From Bacteroidota bacterium (GTDB lineage: Bacteria; Bacteroidota; Bacteroidia; 2-12-FULL-35-15), in assembly GCA_025963715.1 (NCBI GenBank), contig JAOQAG010000006.1, forward strand, positions 27,662 through 91,661: a stretch of DNA of 64,000 nucleotides. The letters are read 5' to 3'. Shown here piece by piece: positions 7,562 through 16,500 of the stretch (its first letter is position 1; each line of letters starts with the position of its first letter). Under the pieces are notes generated by a model. The model worked only from the letters and a program-made list of their open reading frames with translations, did not search any database and was not told the origin of the DNA. The position numbers and the translations under genes are program-made.

Positions 7562-7924
7562 ATGAAAAAATTCAGTATCACCGACCGCATCAAAAGTGTT
7601 GGTTACGCATTGGAAGGCTTAATCGTATTTTTTAAAACCCAGCACAATGCCTGGATCCATGTTGCAGCAGCAGCGATTACCATTGCCGCAGGCTTTTATC
7701 TGCAGCTCGGTAAAACCGACTGGCTGATGATCATCATCGCAATAACGCTGGTGTTTATTACAGAAATGTTCAATACCGCCATCGAATTTTTATGCGATGT
7801 GGTTTCGCCGCAAATTCATCCCGGGATCAAAAAAGTAAAAGATGTATCGGCCGCGGCAGTGCTTATTGCTGCAATTGCTGCAATTGCGATGGGAATAATT
7901 GTTTTTTTGCCGCGGATATGTTAG
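7562..7924 (+). CDS. dgkA: Diacylglycerol kinase family protein (DgkA/undecaprenol kinase type)
   Basis: 120 residues. This is the small trimeric membrane kinase family that phosphorylates diacylglycerol or undecaprenol in the inner membrane. An amphipathic N-terminus with ALEGLIVFFKTQHNAWIH is followed by three transmembrane helices. The signature EMFNTAIEFLCDVV (about residues 69-82) contains the catalytic Glu and the ExxNTAIE metal/ATP motif, and the length is typical. In Bacteroidota the substrate is often undecaprenol. It lies 24 bp upstream of the repeat protein gene at 7949. Confidence 0.9.
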   Translation: MKKFSITDRIKSVGYALEGLIVFFKTQHNAWIHVAAAAITIAAGFYLQLGKTDWLMIIIAITLVFITEMFNTAIEFLCDVVSPQIHPGIKKVKDVSAAAVLIAAIAAIAMGIIVFLPRIC

Positions 7925-7929
7925 TTTTG
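7899..7929 (+). promoter_or_regulatory. Candidate promoter of the 7949 gene
   Basis: TTG at 7899-7901, a 20-bp spacer, then TAGTTTTG at 7922-7929 fit the Bacteroidota consensus. It overlaps the end of dgkA and would give a very short leader for the gene at 7949. Confidence 0.5.
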
Positions 7930-7948
7930 ATTTATAAAACCAATCAAC

Positions 7949-8377
7949 ATGAAAACATTAAAGCATATTGTACTCGTAACCATTTTCGGTTTATTATTTA
8001 ATTCGGCATTGCTGGCGCAATCCATTCAAAACAGCTCGTATTCCACCGTAGGCTATATTAAAAGCGATGGTACCGTTCAGGACGGATCTTATTCAACTGT
8101 TGGTTACATAAAAAGCGACGGAACGGTTCAAAATAGTTCGTATTCAACAATTGGCTACATAAAAAACGACGGGACAGTTCAAAACGGCTCGTATTCCACC
8201 ATTGGTTATATTAAAAGTGATGGTACCATTCAGGACGGATCGTATTCCACGATCGGTTATATCAAAAACGACGGAACGATCCAGAACAGTTCCTATTCCA
8301 CCATTGGGTATGCAAAAGACGTTGACCAGAATGAAGCGGCCGCTGCGGTATTCTTTTTCTTCTTTCGGTTAAATTAA
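7949..8377 (+). CDS. Secreted 17-residue-repeat protein (5-fold beta-flower-like)
   Basis: 142 residues. A signal peptide (residues 1-23, cleaving after LLAQ) is followed by five full copies and one partial copy of a 17-residue unit of the form YSTVGYIKSDGTVQDGS. The tail has four Ala, then VFFFFFRLN. Each unit reads as two short beta strands, so the product should be a small closed beta structure. I recall the term 5-fold beta-flower being used for such GYIKSDGT repeats, and the five complete units fit. Function is unknown. The DNA repeat is 51 bp and silent differences between copies show selection on protein sequence. Its stop is directly adjacent to the convergent yajQ stop. Confidence 0.75.
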   Translation: MKTLKHIVLVTIFGLLFNSALLAQSIQNSSYSTVGYIKSDGTVQDGSYSTVGYIKSDGTVQNSSYSTIGYIKNDGTVQNGSYSTIGYIKSDGTIQDGSYSTIGYIKNDGTIQNSSYSTIGYAKDVDQNEAAAAVFFFFFRLN

Positions 8378-8872
8378 TCAGGATTTCATATTAACGAACT
8401 GCAAGGGTAATTCGTAACTTCCTTGTCGCATCAGGGAAATTACGGCTTGCAGGTCGTCTATTTTTTTCGCGGTTACACGTACCTGGTCGTCCATGATGGA
8501 TGCCTGTACTTTCAGCTTCGAATCCTTGATATCTTTCACGATCTTTTTACCCACTTCCTTATCAATTCCTTCACGCACTTTAATATCCTTGCGGATCATC
8601 ATGCCGGATGCTGAGCTGTGTTCTTTACTCATATCGAGGCATAAGGGATTCAAATGCTGTTTGATCATCCGGGAGCGGATCGCATCGGTAATGGCTTCCA
8701 AACGCATTTCATTCTCGGTCATGATCTGCAGTGTCAGCGTTTTTTTATCATAATTGATCTCGCTTTTTGATCCGTGAAAATCAAAGCGGTTCAAAATTTC
8801 TTTGCGCGCTACGTTGATCGCATTATCAAGCAATTGAGCGTCTACTTTATTTACAATGTCGAATGAAGCCAT
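8378..8872 (-). CDS. yajQ: YajQ family nucleotide-binding protein
   Basis: 164 residues, full length for YajQ (DUF520). The protein has two ferredoxin-like halves and binds nucleotides; some homologues bind cyclic di-GMP. It starts MASFDIVNKVDAQLLDNAINVARKE-like, contains NRFDFHGSKSEI and ends ISLMRQGSYELPLQF, all characteristic. It is cytoplasmic. It is convergent with the repeat protein gene with no bases between the two stops. The upstream gap is rich in repeats and I see no clear promoter. Confidence 0.95.
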   Translation of the reverse strand: MASFDIVNKVDAQLLDNAINVARKEILNRFDFHGSKSEINYDKKTLTLQIMTENEMRLEAITDAIRSRMIKQHLNPLCLDMSKEHSSASGMMIRKDIKVREGIDKEVGKKIVKDIKDSKLKVQASIMDDQVRVTAKKIDDLQAVISLMRQGSYELPLQFVNMKS

Positions 8873-9228
8873 GGGTACGAATTTACGAATTACTAATTTT
8901 TACAAATATACAAATCATTGGTACGGATAACGAATAGGAACGAATATTACGAATTTGTGTGTGACCTCTCCCCTTCATCCCCTCTCCACAAGAGAGGGGG
9001 CTGTACCCGAACTGTGTTTGTTAAGTGTTTACTTGAATTATAATCCTTCTTCGGAGCTGTCATCCCGTGCTTGACACGGGATCTTATAAATGTTTGCAGT
9101 AAGTTTACACCGGTTTGTTGATTATAAACCTGTGTTTAGGAATGATACTTTCCAACATCCAACATCCAACATCCAACATCCAACATCCAACATTTCTCTT
9201 CCCATTCTCTGCGGTAAAATCACATAGT
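8873..9228. repeat. Repeat-filled gap upstream of yajQ
   Basis: No gene is seen. It contains GATTTACGAATTAC/CGGATAACGAATAGG fragments at about 8880-8955, one arm of a 34-bp perfect inverted repeat at 8965-8998 (partner 11187-11220) that itself contains a CCCCTCT hairpin, a GTC-hairpin element at 9059-9084 (stem ATCCCGTG/CACGGGAT) with its AAATGTTTGCAG tail, and a heptad tract at 9151-9192. Confidence 0.6.
9151..9192. repeat. Heptad tract, six perfect TCCAACA units
   Basis: This is the only perfectly homogeneous tract: TCCAACA six times in a row. A degenerate relative (ATCCAAC, ATCTAAA) lies at 57544-57578 over the stop codon of the Nramp-Usp gene. Confidence 0.9.
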
Positions 9229-9263
9229 ACTAACAACTAAATACTAATTACTAACGACTAACA
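9229..9263. repeat. Heptad tract, ACTAANN class, 5 units, overlapping a stop codon
   Basis: Five 7-mers all begin ACTAA. The TAG stop of the ctlX-like gene (9244-9246, minus strand) and its last residues LVVSN are encoded by this tract. Confidence 0.8.
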
Positions 9264-10143
9264 TCATGCACCTGGCACTTCCGCCACCATGCTTTTCAAT
9301 GGTATCCAACGGCGAATGCAACAGCGTTCCGTATTTTTCCAGTTGGTTAACCTGTGCTTTATTCAGCGATTGATACGCCTGCTCACTCATTACAATAAAT
9401 GATTCCCCATCGGCATTGAACAGTTGGTAGATGTTTCCCGCAAAGGAATTCATTTGCACATAACTGATCTCAATGATCTCGTGCCCCGTAGTTTTTAGTG
9501 ATGCAATAACCGTTTCGGAATCAGCAGCAATACATTCTTTGCAGATCACCGCAAAATGCTTGCCGATGCACATCAACACATTGGTATGATAAATATCCGC
9601 GCCGTTTGCATCCACTGCTTTAAATAAAATGCTCCGGTAACCCAACTGTTTGCACAATTGGTCAAACAGTTTTTTATCCGTGCGCGGCGAGCTGTTGGCA
9701 TACGCGATCTTATTTTCATAATCGAAAACAATGCTTCCGGTTCCTTCTAAAAATTGCCCTTTTTGTTCATAAGCCCTCAGGTCGATAATGCCGGTGGCTG
9801 CTTTCTTAAAATGATCCACTATGTCCATTCGCCTTTCCAAACGCCTGTTTTCGGCCAGCATGGGGTAAAGTACAATATTGCTGTCCTGAAAAGAGATCCA
9901 GTTGTTCGGGAAGATCGCGTCGGGTGTTTCCGGGAAAAGCGTGTCGTCAAAGATCAGCACGTCAATGTGGTTTGTCTGCAGCAGCGCTGCAAATGCGTCA
10001 AACTCTTTTCGTGCTTTTTGCTGCACAAATTCGGCAGCCAGCTCCTCCGCTGTTTGCTGAAACGAATTGCTTTCCGCCGTTTGTTTATTAAATCCGAAGG
10101 ATACCGGCCGGATCATCAGGATATTGGATGGCTTTTGCTGCAT
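9244..10143 (-). CDS. ctlX: CtlX-like citrulline hydrolase / arginine deiminase-related protein
   Basis: 299 residues from ATG 10143. It belongs to the guanidino-group-modifying superfamily (DDAH, arginine deiminase) and matches the CtlX type, proposed to act on citrulline. Visible: ILMIRPVSFGFNKQTAESN at the N-terminus, the early Asp-rich loop FDDTLFPETPDAIFPNNWIS, YHTNVLMCIGKH (catalytic His), and the nucleophile Cys in GGGSARCMML near the end. A longer frame reaches 10200, but MQQKP is the natural start. It is divergent from the VanX-like gene with 45 bp between starts. The last residues are encoded by a heptad repeat. Confidence 0.85.
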   Translation of the reverse strand: MQQKPSNILMIRPVSFGFNKQTAESNSFQQTAEELAAEFVQQKARKEFDAFAALLQTNHIDVLIFDDTLFPETPDAIFPNNWISFQDSNIVLYPMLAENRRLERRMDIVDHFKKAATGIIDLRAYEQKGQFLEGTGSIVFDYENKIAYANSSPRTDKKLFDQLCKQLGYRSILFKAVDANGADIYHTNVLMCIGKHFAVICKECIAADSETVIASLKTTGHEIIEISYVQMNSFAGNIYQLFNADGESFIVMSEQAYQSLNKAQVNQLEKYGTLLHSPLDTIEKHGGGSARCMMLVVSN

Positions 10144-10148
10144 GATCA

Positions 10149-10175
10149 CAAAAGTATTAATTATCCTTAACTTTG
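10149..10175. promoter_or_regulatory. Divergent -7 elements between ctlX and the VanX-like gene
   Basis: On the minus strand TACTTTTG (plus-strand CAAAAGTA, 10149-10156) points to ctlX. On the plus strand TAACTTTG (10168-10175) points to the gene at 10189. Both leaders would be nearly leaderless. I see no good -33 element for either. Confidence 0.4.
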
Positions 10176-10188
10176 TCGCCGGTTGCAT

Positions 10189-10980
10189 ATGAAGAAACAA
10201 TTTTCCATACTATTTTTTTCCTGTTTGCTCACAAGCTTTTTCTCCTGTACTTATTTTTCAGGAGAGCAATCCTCCCTTGTAGATCCGGCAGTATCAAAAC
10301 CTCAAAAAATGGTAATGGCAAATCCTGTACGTCCTGATTCAGTATCGCATATCAGCGATACAGCGAATGTTGCGGGGATCGAACAAAAAATAATTGCAGC
10401 CGGACTTACAGACATACAAACAATTGATTCGGGCATTGTTGTGGAATTAAAATATTCTACCTGCGATAATTTTTTATTTATGGATCTGTATGGAAACCTT
10501 AATAAAGCCTATTTGCAGCCGGATGTAGCCTTGAAATTAAAAAATGCACAAACATTGATTCGGTCAAAATTTCCTTATTATTCATTGATTGTATACGATG
10601 CCGTGCGCCCGCGCAGCATCCAGCACACCATGTGGGATACCATCGCTGTACCGTATTACGAGCGCTCAAAATACGTATCAAATCCGCAAAACGGTTCCCT
10701 GCATAATTTTGGCGCTGCTGTGGATCTGAGCATCATCGATGAAAATGGAGTGGTGCTGGATATGGGAACACCGTATGATTTTTTTGGCGAACTGGCTTAT
10801 CCGCGGGAAGAGCAGCGTATGATCCGCGAAGGAAAATTATCCTACAAACAACTTTTTAACCGCGAAATTTTAAGGGATTGTATGCAGCAGGCTGGTTTTT
10901 CTGCCATCACTACCGAATGGTGGCACTTTAATTCCTGCTCACGAAATGAAGCGATGCTCAAATATAAAATTGTAGAATAA
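10189..10980 (+). CDS. VanX-like D-Ala-D-Ala dipeptidase lipoprotein (M15 family)
   Basis: 263 residues from ATG 10189; an in-frame ATG at 10183 is also possible. An N-terminal lipoprotein signal has Cys in SFFSC at about residue 20. Peptidase family M15D hydrolyses D-Ala-D-Ala. The zinc and catalytic motifs are present: SLHNFGAAVDL (SxHxxGxAxD) at about 168-178, and EWWH about 15 residues before RNEAMLKY. VYDAVRPRSIQ carries the conserved Arg. Outer-membrane or periplasmic location is expected, so it more likely serves peptidoglycan recycling or processing than cytoplasmic vancomycin resistance. Confidence 0.88.
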   Translation: MKKQFSILFFSCLLTSFFSCTYFSGEQSSLVDPAVSKPQKMVMANPVRPDSVSHISDTANVAGIEQKIIAAGLTDIQTIDSGIVVELKYSTCDNFLFMDLYGNLNKAYLQPDVALKLKNAQTLIRSKFPYYSLIVYDAVRPRSIQHTMWDTIAVPYYERSKYVSNPQNGSLHNFGAAVDLSIIDENGVVLDMGTPYDFFGELAYPREEQRMIREGKLSYKQLFNREILRDCMQQAGFSAITTEWWHFNSCSRNEAMLKYKIVE

Positions 10981-10986
10981 GGGAAG

Positions 10987-11016
10987 AAGTTTAAAGTTTC
11001 AAAGTTTCAAAGTTTG
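10987..11016. repeat. Heptad tract, AAGTTTN class, 4 units
   Basis: Two 7-mers (AAGTTTA, AAGTTTC) are followed by two 8-mers. It begins 6 nt after the TAA of the VanX-like gene. It is the reverse-strand form of the AACTTTR class. Confidence 0.55.
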
Positions 11017-11186
11017 CTGTGTGTGCTCCTTCGGAGCGTTTTTTTACCACTAAGGCACTGAGAAAAAAGGAGAAAAAGAGTGGATCGCTTACGCGATTAT
11101 TTATTACCACGAAGGCGAAAAGAGAAGGAAGGCAATGAGTTTTTTCACTGGCTTGGGTCACACATAAACACAGCTCGCGTATAGCA

Positions 11187-11220
11187 CCCTCTCTTGTGGA
11201 GAGGGGATGAAGGGGAGAGG
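11187..11220. repeat. Arm of a 34-bp perfect inverted repeat (partner 8965-8998)
   Basis: CCCTCTCTTGTGG and onward is the exact reverse complement of 8965-8998 over 34 bp. The two arms bracket the ctlX-like and VanX-like genes. The gap between 11017 and 11186 also holds ACCACTAAGGCACTGAG and ACCACGAAGGCG arm fragments. Confidence 0.75.
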
Positions 11221-11222
11221 TA

Positions 11223-12182
11223 TTAAAAAAGATACCCGTACCGCTGATGTAAAAATTTATCGCTTACCCTGCCGTGCTTGGTTTTAAACACATTGCTGCT
11301 GTATACGATCATTACCTCATGCGTTCCGCTGCTGTAGTTTCCTATTTTACCGATCAGGAAATCGTAAGAATAACTGATCTGGAAATCTTCCAAAAAGGTA
11401 ACTCCCACATGCAATGCAACTGCATCGCGCAAGCGCAGTGAAATGCCTCCGAAAATTTGCTGGTTGTAATGCACCCTTAACGTATAATCGAGGTTGAACG
11501 GTGTGCCCGCCACATAAATTCCGTACAAAGTGCTTTCGAAGATCCAGTCGGGGTTTTGTGAATAATTGTATCCCAGTGTAAAATTAACGTGATCCGCATA
11601 CTTGATCAGTCCTTTTTTAGTGGAGTCTTTTTTATAAAATTCAGCAGTCGATTCAAAAATATGCATCGCACTTATTCCCACATGAAAACGGTCGTTGTAC
11701 AAATAAAGCCCCGCCGTTGCATCCGGTACCCAGGTACTGTTGCTGATGTTCTGATCAATGGCCGGATCCTGCGAATTGTGCAAAAAAATCTTATCGCCTA
11801 TGAGAGTATATTTTGTGAAATTTCCGGCAATACCGGCAGAAAGCTCAACATCCGGAAAACGAATGTGATAGGCATAGCTGGCGCCTAAATTGGTTTGTTT
11901 GCTGGGCCCTACATTGTCCTGCATCACATAGATCCCTGCGCCCATTTTGCCTTTCATAAAGCGGCTGTTCAGGCTAAAATCCCCTGTACGCGGTGCATCA
12001 TCATAACCTACCCATTGTGCACGGTAATTGATACGTGCATCTATCAGCCGCTTGGTGCCGCTGATAGCAGGGTTTAGCATGTACATGTTGCTTCTGTACT
12101 GAGTATAAAAAGGAAGCTGCTGTGCAAAAGCGGTAACAGAAAATAACAAAAAGAGGGATAAGTAAAGCGCTGTCTTTTTCAT
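11223..12182 (-). CDS. Type IX secretion membrane protein, PorP/SprF family
   Basis: 319 residues with a signal peptide (residues 1-20, ends FAQQ). PorP/SprF proteins are outer-membrane beta barrels of about this size that anchor T9SS cargo bearing type B C-terminal signals. Family-typical stretches are LPFYTQYRSNMYMLNPAISG, GDFSLNSRFMKGKMGAGIYVMQDNVGPS and GASYAYHIRFPDVELSAGI. It starts 4 bp after the stop of the upstream type B cargo gene, the common cargo-SprF pairing, so the two are very likely one transcript and functional partners. Confidence 0.92.
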   Translation of the reverse strand: MKKTALYLSLFLLFSVTAFAQQLPFYTQYRSNMYMLNPAISGTKRLIDARINYRAQWVGYDDAPRTGDFSLNSRFMKGKMGAGIYVMQDNVGPSKQTNLGASYAYHIRFPDVELSAGIAGNFTKYTLIGDKIFLHNSQDPAIDQNISNSTWVPDATAGLYLYNDRFHVGISAMHIFESTAEFYKKDSTKKGLIKYADHVNFTLGYNYSQNPDWIFESTLYGIYVAGTPFNLDYTLRVHYNQQIFGGISLRLRDAVALHVGVTFLEDFQISYSYDFLIGKIGNYSSGTHEVMIVYSSNVFKTKHGRVSDKFLHQRYGYLF

Positions 12183-12186
12183 TCAA

Positions 12187-13236
12187 CTATTTTATAATGG
12201 TAACCGTACCGTGAAAAGTGCCTAAGCCATGGCCCAGATCCAGTATGTAAAAATAAGTTCCGGATGGTAATTCCTCACCATACGCTTTTCCATCCCAGTT
12301 ATTCAGGTAACTTTTTGCTTTGTACACCTGTTTTCCGTAACGGTTGTATACTTCAACCGTGTTATCCGGATATTTATAAATATTCCCGATGTACCACGTA
12401 TCGTTATTTCCATCAAAATTTGGTGTGAACGTGTTGTAGATCACTACCTGGTCGCTTGCTGTTACAAACACTGTAATGTCATCATATCCCGGGCATTCAT
12501 TGGTTGCATCCGTCCCGTATAAATGGTAAGTAGTTGTTTCGGTAGGCTCCGCATCCGCATTTTCATTATAAATATAGGTAAGCGTCGGGCCATCACCCCA
12601 GGCATAAAAAAATCCGCCGCTGGCATGCAAATGTGCAACAGCGCCTTCCATAATGGTGGTGTCCATTCCGGCATTGATCGGTGGAGTAGGGATCACAATC
12701 ACTTTTACATTGTCCGTGCGTGGCGGACAGCCTGCAACCGTTGCCGTTAATGTGTAAGTAGTAGTTACTGTTGGTGATGAAACAGGAGTGGTGCTGGTTG
12801 AATCATCGAGCGTGGTGCCCGGTGACCATGAATAAGCGATGCCTGAAGGATTTGAAGAAGAGCCTATGGAAGCGCTGATTCCCTCACAAATACTGGTATC
12901 CCGTCCTGCATTAATGTTGGCAATTACGTTGATCGTGAGTATCATGGCATCAGCTCGTACAGCACCGGTATCATCTTTTACAGTAACAGTATAGGTGGTA
13001 TTTACACTTGGTGAAGCAGTAGGGTTTGCTACATTGCTGGCACTAAGGCCGGTGGTTGGCGTCCAGGTATAAGTATAAGGTGGTAATCCGCCTCCTGCTG
13101 TAGGAGAGCCGCCAATAATGGTATTGGCACCCGGACAAATGGTTTTATCATTTCCTGCACTTACCGTAAGTTGCGCATAACTGTGTATAGTAACTGCTGC
13201 AAAAAGAAGAAAAAGAATGTATTTTTTTACTTGCAT
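12187..13236 (-). CDS. Secreted protein with three PKD-like repeats and gliding-motility (type B) C-terminal domain
   Basis: 349 residues. After a signal peptide (to about 21) come three immunoglobulin/PKD-like repeats each opening with a similar hexad (AGNDKTICPG, AGRDTSICEG, AGMDTTIMEG at about residues 27, 114 and 192). The final 90 residues match the CHU_C / gliding motility-associated C-terminal domain: YNTFTPNFDGNNDTWYI, VEVYNRYGKQVYKAK and LPSGTYFYIL. This domain sends the protein through T9SS as type B cargo. The adjacent PorP/SprF gene supports that. Likely a small surface adhesin. Confidence 0.9.
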   Translation of the reverse strand: MQVKKYILFLLFAAVTIHSYAQLTVSAGNDKTICPGANTIIGGSPTAGGGLPPYTYTWTPTTGLSASNVANPTASPSVNTTYTVTVKDDTGAVRADAMILTINVIANINAGRDTSICEGISASIGSSSNPSGIAYSWSPGTTLDDSTSTTPVSSPTVTTTYTLTATVAGCPPRTDNVKVIVIPTPPINAGMDTTIMEGAVAHLHASGGFFYAWGDGPTLTYIYNENADAEPTETTTYHLYGTDATNECPGYDDITVFVTASDQVVIYNTFTPNFDGNNDTWYIGNIYKYPDNTVEVYNRYGKQVYKAKSYLNNWDGKAYGEELPSGTYFYILDLGHGLGTFHGTVTIIK

Positions 13237-13560
13237 TTGACCGTGTTCGTATTTTAAAACGTACGAATGTAGATATTATTTTGTATTTTTTTATTGAAAA
13301 AGAGGTGTAAACTAAGTTTTCGGGGTACGGATAACGAACAGGACGGATACGGATAACGAACAGAAACGAATATTACCAATCTGTGTGTGTTGTGTTTGAA
13401 AAGAACGTCCCCTTCAAGGGTTTCAAATCCCTTGATGGGGTAAAGCAAACATTGGCATGGAATACAAACAAAAAAGCTCCGGAGATCATCCTGAGCTTTC
13501 TTGTTATCTTAGTGTCCTTTGTGCCTTCGTGGTAAAAAAAACAATCGCGCAAGCGATCAC
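13237..13560. repeat. Intergenic repeats and a minus-strand terminator
   Basis: No gene is seen. Two tandem GGATAACGAACAG-type fragments lie at 13325-13375. An inverted CCCCTTCAAGGG/CCCTTGATGGGG hairpin lies at about 13409-13440. A terminator for the upstream minus-strand gene lies at 13471-13499. A CTTTGTGCCTTCGTGGT arm fragment is at about 13509-13533. Confidence 0.55.
13471..13499 (-). terminator. Probable terminator of the 1425-residue T9SS gene
   Basis: Read on the minus strand, AAAGCTC and GAGCTTT pair with a 13-nt interior that can extend the stem through CCGGA/TCCTG-like bases. It is followed by TTTGTTTG. It lies 62 bp after the stop at 13561. Confidence 0.55.
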
Positions 13561-16500
13561 CTAGTACTTTACAATCTTCGTTACCGAGCGGAAATTCCCT
13601 TCACTGAATTCTACTTTTAATGAGTAAATACCTTTTGCGAGCTCGCTCATTTGTGTTTGCAGGCTTATTTTACCCTCGTCCACACTTGTTGTTTTATCCG
13701 ATACTATCCGTCCGGTATAATCAAGAATCAAAATCCTGATCGTTCCTTTTACCGGTGAGTAAAAATCAAAATTCAGATCGTCGGTTGTTGGGTTTGGATG
13801 CACATTGCTTACCGCGATCTGGTCCAGTTTGTTTGTCACATCAATCACCGGGGAATACATGTAATGCCCGTTAAAATCGGTTTGTTTCAGGCGGTAGTAG
13901 GTGATCCCATTATACGGAGATGGATCGAATGCGCTGTAATCAAGCGTTACCGAACTGTTTCCGGCTCCATCCACTTCTATAAATGGCTCAAATGTAAGTC
14001 CTGTTTCGGAACGTTCCAGTGTGTAATAATCATTATTGGTTTCCGATGCCGTTACCCACATCAGCTTATTTTTAGCACCTTCGCTTTTTCCGGTAAACGA
14101 TAATAATTCGATCGGTAACGGGCTGGTTGCCTGTGCTGCCGCAAAAAGCGAGAACCCGCTCATGCCTGTACGCAATACGTTAGTAGCAGTAGAGGTAGCG
14201 CCGCAAATTCCCACCAGCGACCAGGTTCCTGTTTCTGTTGTGGGTGTTTTCATCACCGTCCAGCCCGATGCAGATGCCGTATTGGTAGCACCGTTCGGGT
14301 GCAGCGTTGCCGTGTACAATCCTGTGGTAGCATTTGCATCCGCAGTGATCGTCCACCAGCCGTTATCCTCCCCCGGTAAGTTATACGTAGTGGTACATTC
14401 ACTGCCGCCCTGTGTTACCGGCGTAACACCCCATGGAGTAAATTTTGCCAGTAAATTGCCAATGCTGGTTGCCGATGTAAAATTGATGTTTGCCAGCTGA
14501 TACCCTTTTGTCGCCTGTCCTACAGGGAAATCATACGATCCGGTAGAAGCTACATACCTTCTTAAATTCCCCTGCACAAAGCTGGTGCTGTTCCCTGCGC
14601 TCACCGCTGCACTGGCAGTATTCGCTACGTTTACCTCATTGGTTCCTGTAATGATCTTTCCCTGGGTAAGCGTAAGCGTTCCCGTACTTGCTTTGATGTA
14701 CATATTGGTACTGATGGTAACTCCGGTACCGGTATGCGACATGACTACATTGGTCAGATCCAGCTGACTGGAACCCTGCGTGTACGTTTGTGCCACGGTA
14801 CCATTAAACGTTAATGTTCCGGTTGTGCCTGTATTTGCGTAGGTCGTATTTCCTGTACTGTTCACAAAATTACCCGCAAGCTTAATGGCTTTTCCATTCG
14901 AATCAAAAATACTGGTAGCGTTGGAAGTGGTAAAATTTCCGGCAATATCAACATCATTATTGGCCAATACCGAACCGCCCGTTTTGGTGATCGTAAGATT
15001 TCCCAGCTTGCTGCTGCCGGTAAAGTTTCCGGTCATGCTTTGCGCGGCTGTTGCATTGTCAAATATAATCGTGGAAGTGGAAGAAGCAATGATGGTTCCG
15101 TTGTTCACTAAATTACCGCAGATGTGAAGTGTGCTGCCTGCCTGTAATGTTAATGTAGCTCCAACGTTGATCGTTAGGTCTCTTACATATTGTGCGCCCA
15201 TGGCCGATGTAATGGACGGTTGTGTTGCAAAGATCCCCACATTGGCATCAATACCGCATACCGGTGTGGCACAGCCTCCCCAGTTACTGGCTACGTTCCA
15301 CGCAGTGCTGCTTCCGCCCGACCAGCTGATGGATGTTGGAGAAGGTGTATAATTGATTGGTGGCGCACCTGCTCCCGTTGGGAAGTTGATGGTAAATCCT
15401 TGTGTACTGTTTGAATAATTCTGGATCACAATTATCCAGCTATCACCCGCAGCGCAAGCTACCTGCGGCTCATAAGAACCGTTATATCCCGGGTAAGCGG
15501 CAGGAGCATTTCCTGTAGGGCTTACACCCGTTACACCCAGAGAGCTGTAATTACAAGCCGCTGGTGCTAATGTTCCCCCCAGGATTGCAGCACAGCTGGA
15601 GCTGGTCATTTTAAACAATGCAAAGTCGTAATCCGTACTGCTGGTACTTGGCGCACCCGGCCAGTCGTTGGGAACAATATCAAAATTCACATCCCCTGCT
15701 GCATTGGTTGTAAAGCCATACCATACGGATCCTCTTTCGCCGGATGTTAAACAATAGCTGGTTGGTAAATCGCAGCTGGTACCGATCCCCTGGTAACCGG
15801 GATTACTAACCGACATGGTGGAATTACAAACCGGGTTGCTGAATCCGCAATCCTGCCCCGGGATTGATGGAAATGTAGAAGAGCCATTGATGGCAATGAT
15901 CCCGAATGAACCCACTAAGTCAGTGTTTCCGTCAACGCGGATATAATACGTTGCTCCGGCCGTTAAGCCCGTCATCGATAAATAGGATGAGTAATCCGAT
16001 GTTGCCCCGCACAAAGGTGCATCATCATTACAGCCCGATGCTACCAGTGCAAGCGAAGCACCGCAGGTTCCGCTGTATAGCGCAATTTCCGTATTGGTAA
16101 GTGTTCCTACAATTGTTTTGATCTTTAAAGTGGTTCCGGTTGGTATCACTTTGTACCATACCGAGTTGTTATTGCCCGTAGTCCAGCAGCTGGGTGCAGC
16201 CGGTTCCCCGGTACTGCCGCTGCAGGTATTGTCGCCGCTTTCGGTTACTCCCAGCGTTAATGGAACGGCGTTACAGGGAAGATCATTTGCCGGGCCGGAT
16301 CCGTAGGAAGTAACACTAAGGTCGTACGTGGCGTTATTCGGGCTTGCCCATGTATCAATTACCAGGTAATAAGTACCGGCAGCTAAAGTGGCATTGTTCG
16401 ATAGAGTAGTGGCACCGCCGTTGCTAACAACGCAGGTGGTTCCTGCGGCACTCGGACAGCCGTTATACAACTCGTAACCAATAAAGCTGGTGCTTGCATT

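Noticed and set aside
7949..8377. 51-bp DNA repeats that could be taken for a CRISPR array or minisatellite
   Set aside because: They are in frame, encode a 17-residue repeat after a signal peptide, have no spacers, and differ mainly at silent or conservative sites.
9151..9263. CRISPR-like short repeats
   Set aside because: Repeat units are only 7 nt with no spacers; they belong to the heptad tracts.
10144..10200. N-terminal extension of the ctlX-like protein (MFLHMQPATK start)
   Set aside because: It would overlap the divergent gene's start and both -7 elements; the family begins near the MQQKP Met.
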